Below, piece by piece: positions 13,220 to 23,320 of a stretch of DNA of 64,000 nucleotides. Below the pieces are notes generated by a model. It was not told where the DNA came from, ran no database searches, and worked only from the letters and a program-made list of their open reading frames with translations. Position numbers and translations under genes: made by a program. The stretch is from Golubevia sp. BC0850 (taxonomy: Eukaryota > Basidiomycota > Exobasidiomycetes > Golubeviales > Golubeviaceae). The stretch's first letter is position 1. Each line of letters starts with the position of its first letter. The DNA is taken from the NCBI GenBank assembly GCA_012976225.1, contig JAAVVG010000035.1, positions 1 through 64,000 on the forward strand, in the 5' to 3' direction.

Positions 13220-14018
13220 ACCCAACGAAAACGTTCTGAAAGAGAAGAACAAGTGGCGATCGATCAACGAAAAACAATGCTCAATCTCTTTTTTCGACTA
13301 AGAGAAGCTGCAAATTGGAACCTCTACTTTCTTCTCCTGGACTCTTTTGTCACACTCCCTCCCTCTCGCCCTCTAGACTTATCATCTTCTTCAAACTCTC
13401 TCGCACCTCAAAACTTTGTGTTTCTTCTTCACTGTATCAGCTTCTTTTCTCTATATCCCCCTTCCTCCTCTTTCTGGTTTCTACTTTTTCTGTTCTCTCT
13501 CGCCAATCGCTTTCGCTTCAACCTGAACTGATGATCACTCGTTTCTGAGAAGGACAGAGTTGCGAGATGGGATTGATGTTGTGCTCCCCGATCCTATCAG
13601 GAATTTTAGAAACTAGAATTTCCTCCTTCGATCAAACGTGAAGCGCTAGCCAATATCTGAACTCGTTTTCAGCGATTGCAGATCAGTATAGACAAGAGAA
13701 TCAAGATAACAACGGAAAAAGACCGAACGAGAATAGGAAGAGAAAGGAAAGAAAGGGAGAGGGAAATGAATTCTAAAGGAGAAAATACTTCGAGTGACTG
13801 AGAGAAAAGGAAATCTGAAGGAGTGAGAAGACGAGTCGTGAGAGAGTTTCTGAGAGGAAGAGAGAAATCGAAAACGGAGAGAAATAGACTTGGAAACGAG
13901 CTTCAATAAGGGAGAGGTATGTAAACGAGAGAAAGTCCATCTTGCTTTTCGTTTGATTTCCGGTCTGTTCTAAACCCAGTTAAATTCCTCGATGTTTCCA
14001 GCGTCTAACACCCTTTTC
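13220..14018. other. Intergenic between convergent genes
   Basis: About 800 bp between the SAR1 stop and the chitin synthase stop, so mostly 3' untranslated sequence. Open frames at 13253-13548 (plus) and 13646-13906 (minus) are low-complexity Ser/Phe/Leu/Arg runs without motifs, and I do not call them. Confidence 0.5.
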
Positions 14019-17000
14019 TCAGGTCTTTCTAAACCAACGAGTAGTGTTTCGTTTAATCCAGTAGAAAAGACAACCGATGAATCTGAATGCACTTAAACCG
14101 AAGGTAGACCAAAGAATGATACTGAAGTAAGTCGACTGCTTGTTTGATTGTTGCTTCTCGATCTCTGCTTGAGATAAATCTGTGCTTAAACCGTTGACGT
14201 TTTCGATAGCGATGACCAAAGCTCCGTTGGTTAGAAGCCAGAAAGCGACTAGTCTGGTACGGAAAGTCTTGTTGGAATCGTCTGCTGTTGGTTTCTCAAC
14301 TACTTCTTGAACTATCAAAGGAGCTACAGCTCTTTGTACCACCTCTCTGAAGTTGTTATCGATGTCGGCTTGTTCTCTTTCGATTTCCTCGATGGTTCCA
14401 GCGTCAGCTCCTGCCTTGTCCTTCTTGGTGTCAACACTTGGTAAAGCGTCGGCTTTGTCAGATCCTTTCGTACCCCAACTAACATCGTGCAAATTACAGA
14501 AGGCGTAGACGTTTAAAATGTTGATGAACGAAGGAGCGATTAGCATCTGGAAAAGAGAACAAGAAGAAGCAAAGCGGTCAGCGGTTCCGGTCCTGTAAAT
14601 CTTTCTGGTCTCTCTTCTTTCACACTCACGTATTGTGGGAAACTAGTGATCATATGCCAAGGATCAGCGTAAAGAAGCGAGGCTATGATGTAGATTCCAA
14701 ATGTTGCAGTGAGAGAGGCGATCAGAACTGAAGTCTCTGACGTGAGCAACGTTTTGAAGAAGCCCCCGCCGTCCACCTTGGGCGTGTTGAGCAAAGCTTT
14801 GACTGTCAAAGCCAAAGAAGCTCCGATGAGATAGAGACCCAATAAACCGAAGACGATGAAAGAAGCAATATACGTAGCCTTCTCTCCCTTCGGTCTGTTA
14901 CCTAGAGCTAAAACGAATTGAAGAACTAAGAAGAACACGTAAACCCATTTGCATCCGAGATTGAGCCAGTGAAGAGCGATCTTGACTCCATCAGAGGAGT
15001 TCACCAGGAGACTGTCAGGTAAGAAGTTGATGATAATCGAGAAGGTTAGCCATAAGTTGGCTAAAGCGAACCAAGTGAAGACCAGAGTGAAAACGTTGTA
15101 AAGAGCTTGCAAATGGAAGAAGAATAGCCTGATGATTCCATGATTTGATTTGTAGATTCTGAAGAAGTGGACCAAGGAATAAATGGAAGCTGCGAAGGAT
15201 CCATTCAGCCATCTACGACGCTGACTGATGAGTTCTGTTGAGAGGGGAAAGAACAGAAGGTGAGAAGGCGTCGATTGAAATCCTTGAAAGTGTTGCTTTT
15301 TTGTAGCCCTGTTAGAACTCACCTGCCGCTCCCTCTGGAACATCAGTCTCTCCCTTCGCTGGCTTGACGTAAGTCAGAGTCCACTTGTCTCCAGCTTTAG
15401 CCACCAATTCGAAACAGAGAATACGATCCTCAGCCAAGAACATGTTCTTGGTGAAGATGTTCATTCCATGAAGACCTTTCTTTCCCAATCTATCAGCTAG
15501 AGTGTGATCTCCGTGGAAGTATTGAGAGAGAGGTCTTCCTTGAATAGCTTTGAAGCGATAGGCACTGAAAGCTCCTGGCAGTACAGAGACGTATCCGAAA
15601 CTTGATTCAAGTGGCTTGTCGAGAATGCTAGAATCAGAGAGAAAAAGACTTCGAGGTTAGTCTCGAATGGACACAGGCTCCTTTGCCACGTCACTCTCAG
15701 ACAACACTCACTTAGACATCTTGTACTCAAAGTTCTGAGCAGCTACCAAAGGATTAATGAGCTTCCTCCCAGATTGAAGCATGGCGTGGATCTCACCACA
15801 AGCACCTCCAAGGTTGGCATTGTTCCAGAAAGCTTCCCACAGATAGTAGAGAGACTTGTGTCCAGGTTTGGTTCCAGCATCGAGAAGGATGCAGATCTCA
15901 GGTTGAAGCTGTCTTCCAATAGCATTGAAGAGCCATCGATGAGAATTGATCTTCTTGGTGTTCTTCTGTTTCAAACAGAAGATCATCTGGACTGGAACCA
16001 AGTTGGAAGGTTCGTCTCCATGAGGTTGGACTAGAGCTGGAGATGGATCGACTGAAAGTTGAGTAGTGTATTCGAAGATATGAGCTACTGTTTCCTTTCC
16101 GTCAACTTTACGCTTCATGACTCCGTCCTGGTAAACTCCTACTGTTGCCAAGAGATCGAGCTGGATGACAAAAGAGAGAGAGATGGAGAAAGAGAGGGGG
16201 AAGAAAGAGAAGGTCAGTTGGGCGTCCTTGCAATCAGAAGGAGATCGCCATAGATACGTACCACTTCCTTGTCACAAGGGTCGATTCCATCAAAGATCAA
16301 ACAGACCACGATTCTCTGCCAACCAGGTCTTCCCTCTTCGGCACTCTTTCTCCAGAACTTCGAAGCCTTGGATTTGCAGATGTCTCTGATGTTCAACATG
16401 ACACCATGAAGAGTTCTAGCCAACAGAATTCTGTCTTCATTGTAGTAGGTAATTGCGATGAGCAGCTCGGTGTCTCGCTGATAGTGACTGTTAGCTCTCA
16501 AGGTCCAACCATTTTCGACTGTGAATTCATCTGGATCACAAGTCGCCGCTGTGTATCTCATGTGAGTGAACTCGTTATTCGTAGCACCTGAGCAAGGGAG
16601 AAAGGAAAGATTCGTTAATTGAGAAGGGCTGAAGGGGCGAAGTGGTTTGGGCAGCAAGTTTCCTTCTTCTCCTGCCTCATCAAAATATCTTCTAGTAAAG
16701 GAGCCGCTCCCTAGATGCCATCTCTAGGGAATATAGAGATTTGAATGAACCTCTCATGAACCCAGATCCCGAATTTTCTCCATCCACAGGGTCCCAGACT
16801 CACCAGAACTCCACTTATGTTCTGCACTGTTCTTGATAGCCGTAGGAACTCTATGATCGACAACCCAATGTCCTCTAGTCAATTTGACCTTTCTAGTCAA
16901 CCCTCTCTTTGGACCTTGTTGACGTTTAGCCCAAGCCACCTGAGAGGCTGAATCGTCTGGGCCGATAGCTCCAATAGAAGGAGTAGAAGCTCCATAGCGA

Positions 17001-17722
17001 CCTGGGACTCCTCCTGGGATCGGGTATGAATTAGGATCTGGTAGACTGTTTACAGAAAAGAGCCGGGACAGAGAGGTAAGAAAGTGGAGGAGGAATCGGG
17101 ACTGAGTGATCGCATGGCGAAGGGGGGAGGCTATGCTTCTTGCCTCCCAGCTCCATCTCCTCGAAGAGAGACTCCGAATGCTGTTGAAATGCTTGAAATT
17201 TCGCCCTATGAGTGAAAACAGGCGTACCAACGCCCCTGGCTTGTTGCATTGTCTTCAACAAGTCCACTACTCGCAGCACCCTATCACTATCCTTGCCCTG
17301 CAACTGCCATCGCCGACTGAGACTCACTTGTACTGGCTTGAAGCCCCGTTTCCATATCCGTACTTCTCAGTCAAAGGCACCTTAGCCTCGTCTTCCAACT
17401 CGTAACCTTGATTGTAATGAGTTGAGTCGCTCTGCATCATTCCAACGTTCCCACCATTGAACCCACTAGCGTAGGAAGGATTAGAAGCACCATCGTAGAA
17501 AGGATTTGCAGCTAGATTTTGTTGAGATCCTGAATGGCCAGCTGAGGAAGCGTAGTAAGGATGTTGCTGTGGATAGTTTGAAAGTGGGTCACCTCGCTGC
17601 GAGTTAGAGGGAGGAAGAGTGAGAGGTTCAGGAGGATGAGTGGAGGTTGTGGGAGGAGAGTCATCATCGTTAGAATCAATATTTTGAGTCAAAGAAGAGT
17701 TCTCCTCGTTATGAGAAGCCAT
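14019..17722 (-). CDS. CHS: Chitin synthase, division 1 (class I-III type)
   Basis: Plasma-membrane processive family 2 glycosyltransferase polymerising UDP-GlcNAc into chitin. Exons are 17722-17328, 17045-16804, 16587-16262, 16160-15712, 15627-15323, 15234-14630 and 14546-14019, giving 949 residues with every junction in phase. The N-terminus is Asn/Pro/Tyr-rich, followed by the chitin synthase N-terminal region and the catalytic core: [52 protein letters not shown] and the product-channel motif QRRRWLNGS, which spans intron 5. Five or more membrane helices follow, then an acidic linker and a final helix pair. The absence of myosin or long cytochrome-b5 extensions places it in division 1; the exact class is not decided. 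A second possible first exon lies upstream (see the 17723-18236 entry). Confidence 0.93.
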
Positions 17723-18236
17723 GGTGAGTTGAGAGAAGGGAGAACTCAAGACAAAGAGATGGGACAAGGGGATGGAAAATCCAACTTTTTCTAGAGGAAG
17801 GAAAGCTTGATAGTTTCCATCATTTTGGCACAGCAATTAGCTGAAAATGGGTCTGTTTCCCTAGAAACAACCACTCATGCCCGATTCCAGCAGTCTGTGC
17901 CAAAGTAGATCGTGTTGGTGTTGTTGTTCTCCTATCCCAAAGGGAACAGAACTCTGCCTATCTTCAATTCGATCTCTTCTCTCTTTGTAACTCACCTGAC
18001 CATTACCACTCCCTTGTCTTCTCCTGTCATCGTGTTGATCATAACTCATTTTTTAAGTTGAGAAAAGGAGAGGAGAGGAGAGTTGGTTGTCAAGGAAAAG
18101 AGAGAGACTCAAGATTTGCCCACGCGAAAGTGTGGCTGGTTCGTGGTAGATAGTCACTCAATTACGAGGGATATCAACTCGTCACAAAGGAACTTGTGAG
18201 CATCGAAATCTAAAAAAAAAAATTACATCTAAGGGT
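17723..18236 (-). other. Chitin synthase 5' region with possible alternative first exon
   Basis: A short minus-strand frame starts at ATG 18049 and encodes MSYDQHDDRRRQGSGNGQ up to a GTGAGT donor after 17996. An acceptor before 17596, inside the chitin synthase first exon (CTCGCAG, then Arg-Gly-Asp-Pro), is in the same phase. Splicing these would give a different N-terminus and skip the Met at 17722. The alternative reading is a short upstream open frame. Splice signals and phase are seen directly; use is inferred. The rest of the stretch shows no gene. Confidence 0.35.
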
Positions 18237-20803
18237 CTATCTAACCTTGAACAATTGAACCATTCTAGCCGTCACTTTCTTCCTGCCTCCTTCCCCCTCT
18301 TCAGAAGGGTCCTTGATCGAATAATGAATTTCGACATCCAACTCCCTTGAATTCGAATCAGATTGATTCACATGAATCTCTCCAGAGATGACAGTGCCTA
18401 AGCAATAAGAAAAGATGGGGAAAGACGTCGAGTCAGTTGCTGATGAGAGAAACTCGTCGACAAACATTGAACGACAACTCACCTTTTCTGGCCACAATAG
18501 CCTCCTTTAACAGAAAAACACTCTGCTTCCAGTGCGTGGGTTTTCCCATTGGACCAGTAGTGAAACTGACAACTTCACTATTTCCTTTTCCATCTTCATG
18601 CTCTACAACCTGATTTTCCTTCAATTTCAAACCCAAAACTTCTTTCTCCTCAATAGGTTTGATTCTACATTCTGGTAAATCCTTCAAAATCTCACCTCCT
18701 TTCATAGCTTTCTTTCCATTAATTGGAACTGGATGAGAAGCTTGAGGATTCTCGGCATTAGGTGGTTGATTACAAAACCAAGTGTCAAACCAAGATACGA
18801 AAGCTTGGATTTCGATTTCTTCATTTGAATTTCCGTTTCCGCTGATAGTCAGTTCGAAGGGACTCTTGAACTCAGGTTGTCTACTCTCTAGAACTTGTAA
18901 AGGTAAATCGTAAATATCAACCACGTTCGAAACCAAAGATTCAGGTTTCAAAATCTCAACGTAAGCTTCATCATAACAACCTTGAATCATTGAGTTCATC
19001 TTGAATCCATGAACGTCTTTCCAGAAATTGATTTTGTCGTCTACGAATTCTTGATCTGACATGAGAGCTAGGGTCATTCTGCAATGTGAAGGTGCTAGAA
19101 CACCAATTGAAGGTGAGAGATAAAGATCTCTGGCATGAAGCACTGAAGGGAGCATTGACTCGTAGAGCAGGAAGCTGAGAGGGAAAGAGGTAGGGAATAG
19201 GGAGAAGGACGGAATGGATGAGAATACATTTGACATCGCCCCAACTCGAACAAGTCTACTACTCACTATCCCATCCATTCACTGATAACAACATCAACTT
19301 TCCCTTCCCATTCCTTCAACTTTGGTCCTAATTCCTCGATCTTCCCTTTGAAGATTTCAATTCTATCATTTAAACCATTCTCCTTGAAATTCAGTTGAGC
19401 TCTCTCAGCGACTTGACTTGCGTCGATTGCTAGAACTTTCTTAGCTCCAGCTCTTGCTGCTAACATACTCAAAATTCCAGATCCACATCCAACATCCATT
19501 ATCACTTTCCCTTTGAAAAGATGAGAACTTGAGGGTGAAAGGATGAACTGGGCGTAACTTAATGTTCGGATTGAATCTGAAAGCATTACTTGATGGATGT
19601 CGTTTGAAGAATAGGATTCGAAGTAATGGGTGTCATCATCTCTTTTTGGAGGGTTGATTGAAGAAGAAGGGTTGATTGAAGAAGAAGATTCTTGATTTGT
19701 AGATACTTTCGTTTGGGGTTTGCCCGATCCCTCGAGATCTGCTTTTCCAATTCCTAGACTGGAAGCATACTTCCTTCTGAGCTCGTTGAATGCTAGCCTT
19801 GTTGAGGTTAACTCGGATTCTAATTCTGAAATTCGAGACTTGGCTTTGTTGGAGTTGGTTTGATCTTGAGATTCGACTTGCGATGAGGCTGGTTGGAGAG
19901 CGATGAGTTCGTCGAAATCGATTTCTGAGAAGAAGAGGTGGGTGGGAAAAGATGTCAGCGAATAGGATCAAGCTGTTAAGAGGTGAAACCGTGTACATAA
20001 GGAGACTCGTTTGGTGGATACTTACGAAGGAAGCCATCCATCTCAGCTCCTTGGACAGGCTTAAGCTCCTCGTTATCGTCCAAGAAAGCCTCATCTCCTT
20101 TGAGGTTCTTCAAGGATTCTGGAGTTAGAGTACTGTTAGGTCTACGTAGATGATTTAGGAGTCTGATGACTTGTAGTGGGTCGAGGGCTGGGAGCGTCCG
20201 AAACGAAGAGCAACGTGGGAAAGAGAGAGGTCAGTACAAGCAATGCAATGACGAAGAAAGACATCCTAGAATTTTTCATATTGGACAACTGTTCTTCCAT
20301 CGTTCAGGACGCTTCGGAGAATGCGATCCTTCTGAGCTACTTTCACAGCTCTTCTGCCTGTCTACCCTTCTCTCCCCTCATCCGCTCCCCGACATACTCC
20401 TCCTCCAGTCATTCCGATAACAAGCTCACGCAGCTCTTCCGCCTCAAAGCTGTTCCAACTGCTACCACTCAAACTCACCACACCTCTGAACCACCTGAAG
20501 AAGATCGACTTCAAAGTTCTCTCTACCATGCTGAATGGCTTCCATCGGACTAGCGAAAGTCTGTTTCTTGCCTTCTTTATCAGCAAATAGTGCTAAGGTT
20601 GGTAGCTTTGGACCTCTTGAGGTAGGATTCGAGGTATTATGTTGAGAATCTGAAGAGATAGTCAAACCTTCTCTGTCGTAGTTGATTTGACCTTCATCTT
20701 CCACCCAATCCGCCCAATCTTGATCAGAATCAGAATCAGAATCAGAAGATGATGTTGAGGATGAACAACAAGTTGAAGACGGTCGGGGAGGTTGCAATGC
20801 CAT
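18237..20803 (-). CDS. PRMT3: Protein arginine methyltransferase, PRMT3 type
   Basis: Type I arginine methyltransferase. PRMT3/Rmt3 modifies ribosomal protein uS5 (Rps2) in the cytosol. Exons are 20803-20479, 20187-20026, 19924-19267, 19174-18483 and 18397-18237, giving 665 residues. The N-terminal 110 residues have PRMT3 layout: an acidic DWADWVEDEG stretch, then a zinc-finger-like block. The CxxC of that finger is absent (TLALFADKEG in its place). A coiled-coil-like linker (ISELESELTSTRLAFNELRR) leads to the catalytic core: HYFESYSSNDIHQVML, SAM motif VGCGSGILSMLAARAGA, AIDAS, double-E loop SEWMGYFLLYE spanning intron 3, and THW in GKPTHWKQSVFLL. An 18 bp perfect tandem duplication at 19653-19688 duplicates SSSINP. 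Head-to-head with the WLM gene. Confidence 0.92.
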
Positions 20804-20980
20804 CTTTGGTTGGAGAAAGGTTCAATCAAGTTAACTTTTCTGGTGGAACATTTTTGTGAGCCTCGGAGGTGCATCTCGGTCTTAAGAGCTTAAAGGAGAG
20901 GCTTCGTAATCCTCGATCCTCTTCTTTCTTTCCTTCCTTCTTCTTCTTCTCCCCCAACTTTCAACCCATCTTTTATCAAA
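20804..20980. promoter_or_regulatory. Shared divergent promoter, PRMT3 / WLM protein
   Basis: 177 bp separate the two start codons. A pyrimidine-rich CTTCTTTC tract sits immediately before the plus-strand ATG. No named regulatory site assigned. Confidence 0.5.
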
Positions 20981-22117
20981 ATGCAGAATTCAATCAACCT
21001 CACCATCTCATACAAATCAAGTTCTCACCCAATCTCTCTTCCATCTTCGACGACCTTCTCATCTCTTCAATCTTCGATCGCTTCTTTGACGCAAGTCTCT
21101 CCTTCTGTCCAAAAGCTACTGCCCACTCCGAAGCCAAAGTCATCTCTATGGACAAAAGTGTCAACAAAGGGGAAGCAGAAGGAAGTAGAAGATCCGACAC
21201 TCGAGCAGCTCGGATTTAAAGACGAAATCAAAATTCTAGTCTTGGGTCCCCAATCAAAGGACATTGAGGAGCTGAACAAGGCTCAGGAAGAGTACGAAAG
21301 GATGCGTGCTCCTAAAAGCTTACATCCAAGTCTACTGAAAGGAACAAAAGTGAGTCAGAGTATGTTTCTGCTTCAAATCTCCGACTGCGCTGCTGACATT
21401 CCCGCCACTCACTTCTCTGTGCAGCCACGATCAACAGCCAAACCTACCGAGACAATATTCCATTCCCTTCAAGTTCATCCAGCAACTTCACCCAACTCGC
21501 CTCTACACTCCAAGATCCACAACTACTTGGTTCGACTCTCAACCGATCCAGCAATCGTTCACGTATGCTCTCTCCATTCCTATCAAATCGGGATCCTAAC
21601 GGAGTTATTACCTCACGAACATCCGAATCTTTTAGGTCTTAATGAGAACAACGGACAGAGGATTAGTCTCAGAATCCGAACGGACGATTACGAATCGAAA
21701 GGACTCAGAGATTATCGCACTACTAGAAGAGTATTGATCCATGAATTAGCTCATATTGAAGTCAATGACCATCCAGTTGAATTTAAGGAGCTTAACTCTT
21801 TGCTGAATAAAGAGGTTATGGAGTATGAAGAATCAGTTTCACTGAATTGTCACTCATTTCTGGAGAGAGACAGCTTTTATGAACCCATGCAAAACGTCAG
21901 CGTAGATAAGGGTCAGACTTTAGCTGGTGGCAAAACGGATCAGCACAAACAGAGGGAGTCTAACGAGAACTATGAAAGAGAAGAGAGAAGGATTAGGATG
22001 CTTAGAGCTGCTTTGAGGAGAGTCGAAGAGCAGGAGAGTGCAATTGAGGTTGGCTGCGGGACAAGTACTAATAAAGCTTCCAAATCAAGCTCTAGCAGCT
22101 CTCAACAGAAGAAATAG
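20981..22117 (+). CDS. Ubiquitin-like/WLM metalloprotease fusion protein
   Basis: An N-terminal ubiquitin-like fold (residues about 1-85, ending EIKILVLGP) precedes a WLM (Wss1-like) zinc metalloprotease domain with HELAHIEVNDHPVEF, that is HExxH plus a third His ligand. This matches the fungal ubiquitin/metalloprotease fusion proteins related to Wss1, which acts on SUMO- and ubiquitin-linked DNA-protein crosslinks. The precise substrate here is unknown. A likely intron at 21350-21424 (GTGAGT to GTGCAG) is 75 nt with no stop, so the frame is open through it: 353 residues spliced, 378 if retained. The C-terminus is basic and Ser-rich. Head-to-head with PRMT3. Confidence 0.87.
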   Translation: MQNSINLTISYKSSSHPISLPSSTTFSSLQSSIASLTQVSPSVQKLLPTPKPKSSLWTKVSTKGKQKEVEDPTLEQLGFKDEIKILVLGPQSKDIEELNKAQEEYERMRAPKSLHPSLLKGTKVSQSMFLLQISDCAADIPATHFSVQPRSTAKPTETIFHSLQVHPATSPNSPLHSKIHNYLVRLSTDPAIVHVCSLHSYQIGILTELLPHEHPNLLGLNENNGQRISLRIRTDDYESKGLRDYRTTRRVLIHELAHIEVNDHPVEFKELNSLLNKEVMEYEESVSLNCHSFLERDSFYEPMQNVSVDKGQTLAGGKTDQHKQRESNENYEREERRIRMLRAALRRVEEQESAIEVGCGTSTNKASKSSSSSSQQKK

Positions 22118-23320
22118 AAAGCTCCATTTGACGTTGTTGAAGAAGACCCAGTCCTCGCATTTCAGTTCTCCCACTGGCAAAAAATTTCAACAATCGTGCT
22201 ATGCTTCTGCTTTGCTCACTTCTCGTCATTTTCAAATGTAGTATTGGGCTCATGTCAATATAATCTTGACTTCTAATCGCTTCTGCAATTTACTGCTTTC
22301 TGGTTGAACCTGTGGCAACAACCACAGTGCTCCGTCCTCTCTCTCTGTCTTCCGAGTCGTTCGAATTTCCGATCGGAAAAATACCTCAGAACAACCTGAT
22401 CAAGTCATCGGATCTCCGATCTTCATTTCATTCAACAACTTGTTGTCAGTGGTGTAAAACTCACTTTCTGTCCGTGCACTTCGATGGGCCCCTCTTTCTC
22501 CGCTTCTCTCGAGGCGCCCTCCTCCAACAATTCAAATCCTTCTCCTCTACACATCTTGGCCATTTCATATTCAATACCCTTCAAAAAAAAAGTGCACGAC
22601 CACCACATCCACTTTCTTTTGAAACCTCAACATTTCTCACTTTCCGTTTCTCAAGAACAGACTTCCTAATTTAAATGGGTGAGTTCAAAGAATCGTAGAG
22701 CCTCACTTAACCCAACAATTTGTCCGGATCAAGAGAAGGTCTCAATTGCTGGTTTGAGGGATGGGTTCATTCCAGTTCGGAAGGCGAAAATCCAATGCTC
22801 CCCTTCTTTAAGCTGTTGAAGGAGCAGGGTCTCCGGTTGTTCGAAGTGCCTCTGCAGAGTGGAGAGAGGGGTTTCAGGATTGGTAGTCAAGACCAAAACA
22901 TCGTCAAGCTCCTTATCGAGCTCTTAAGCAACAGCATGGGCAGCTTTTGATAGTCATTGTCGAGATCTTTCAGCACCGTCACAGGGACTTGGTAGTATCT
23001 TGTTCATGTGGAAGATAGCAGGAGGATAAGAGGAGTGGGACACAAACAAGTCTCCTTACTCTCTATCCCGTGTTGCCCTGGGACCTTCAGATTCGATTTG
23101 ATGAAAAACGACTCAAATCTGGACGAGGAGGTGCATGCACAGAGAGTTTGATAGGGACTCATGTACTCACCGTTACTTCTCTCTTTCTCCTCTTCACGCA
23201 TTCCTCCTACGCAACTCCTCTTTAACCACCTTCAACTCAAAAAACCTTCATCAAATCTCATTCCATTTGATTCAAAAATCATTTTCAACTTCAAACCTCA
23301 ACTCCACTCCTCCTTCCTCA
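22118..23320. other. Gene-poor interval with one possible coding relic
   Basis: About 1.2 kb. No complete gene supported. A plus-strand frame at 22720-22950 reads coding-like, with FFKLLKEQGLRLFEVPLQ and VKLLIELLSNSMGSF. It could be a fragment of the same leucine-rich-repeat/F-box-like family as the relics at 2.2 and 35.6 kb, but has no flanking exons. The remainder is pyrimidine-rich leader sequence for the gene starting at 23321. Confidence 0.35.
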
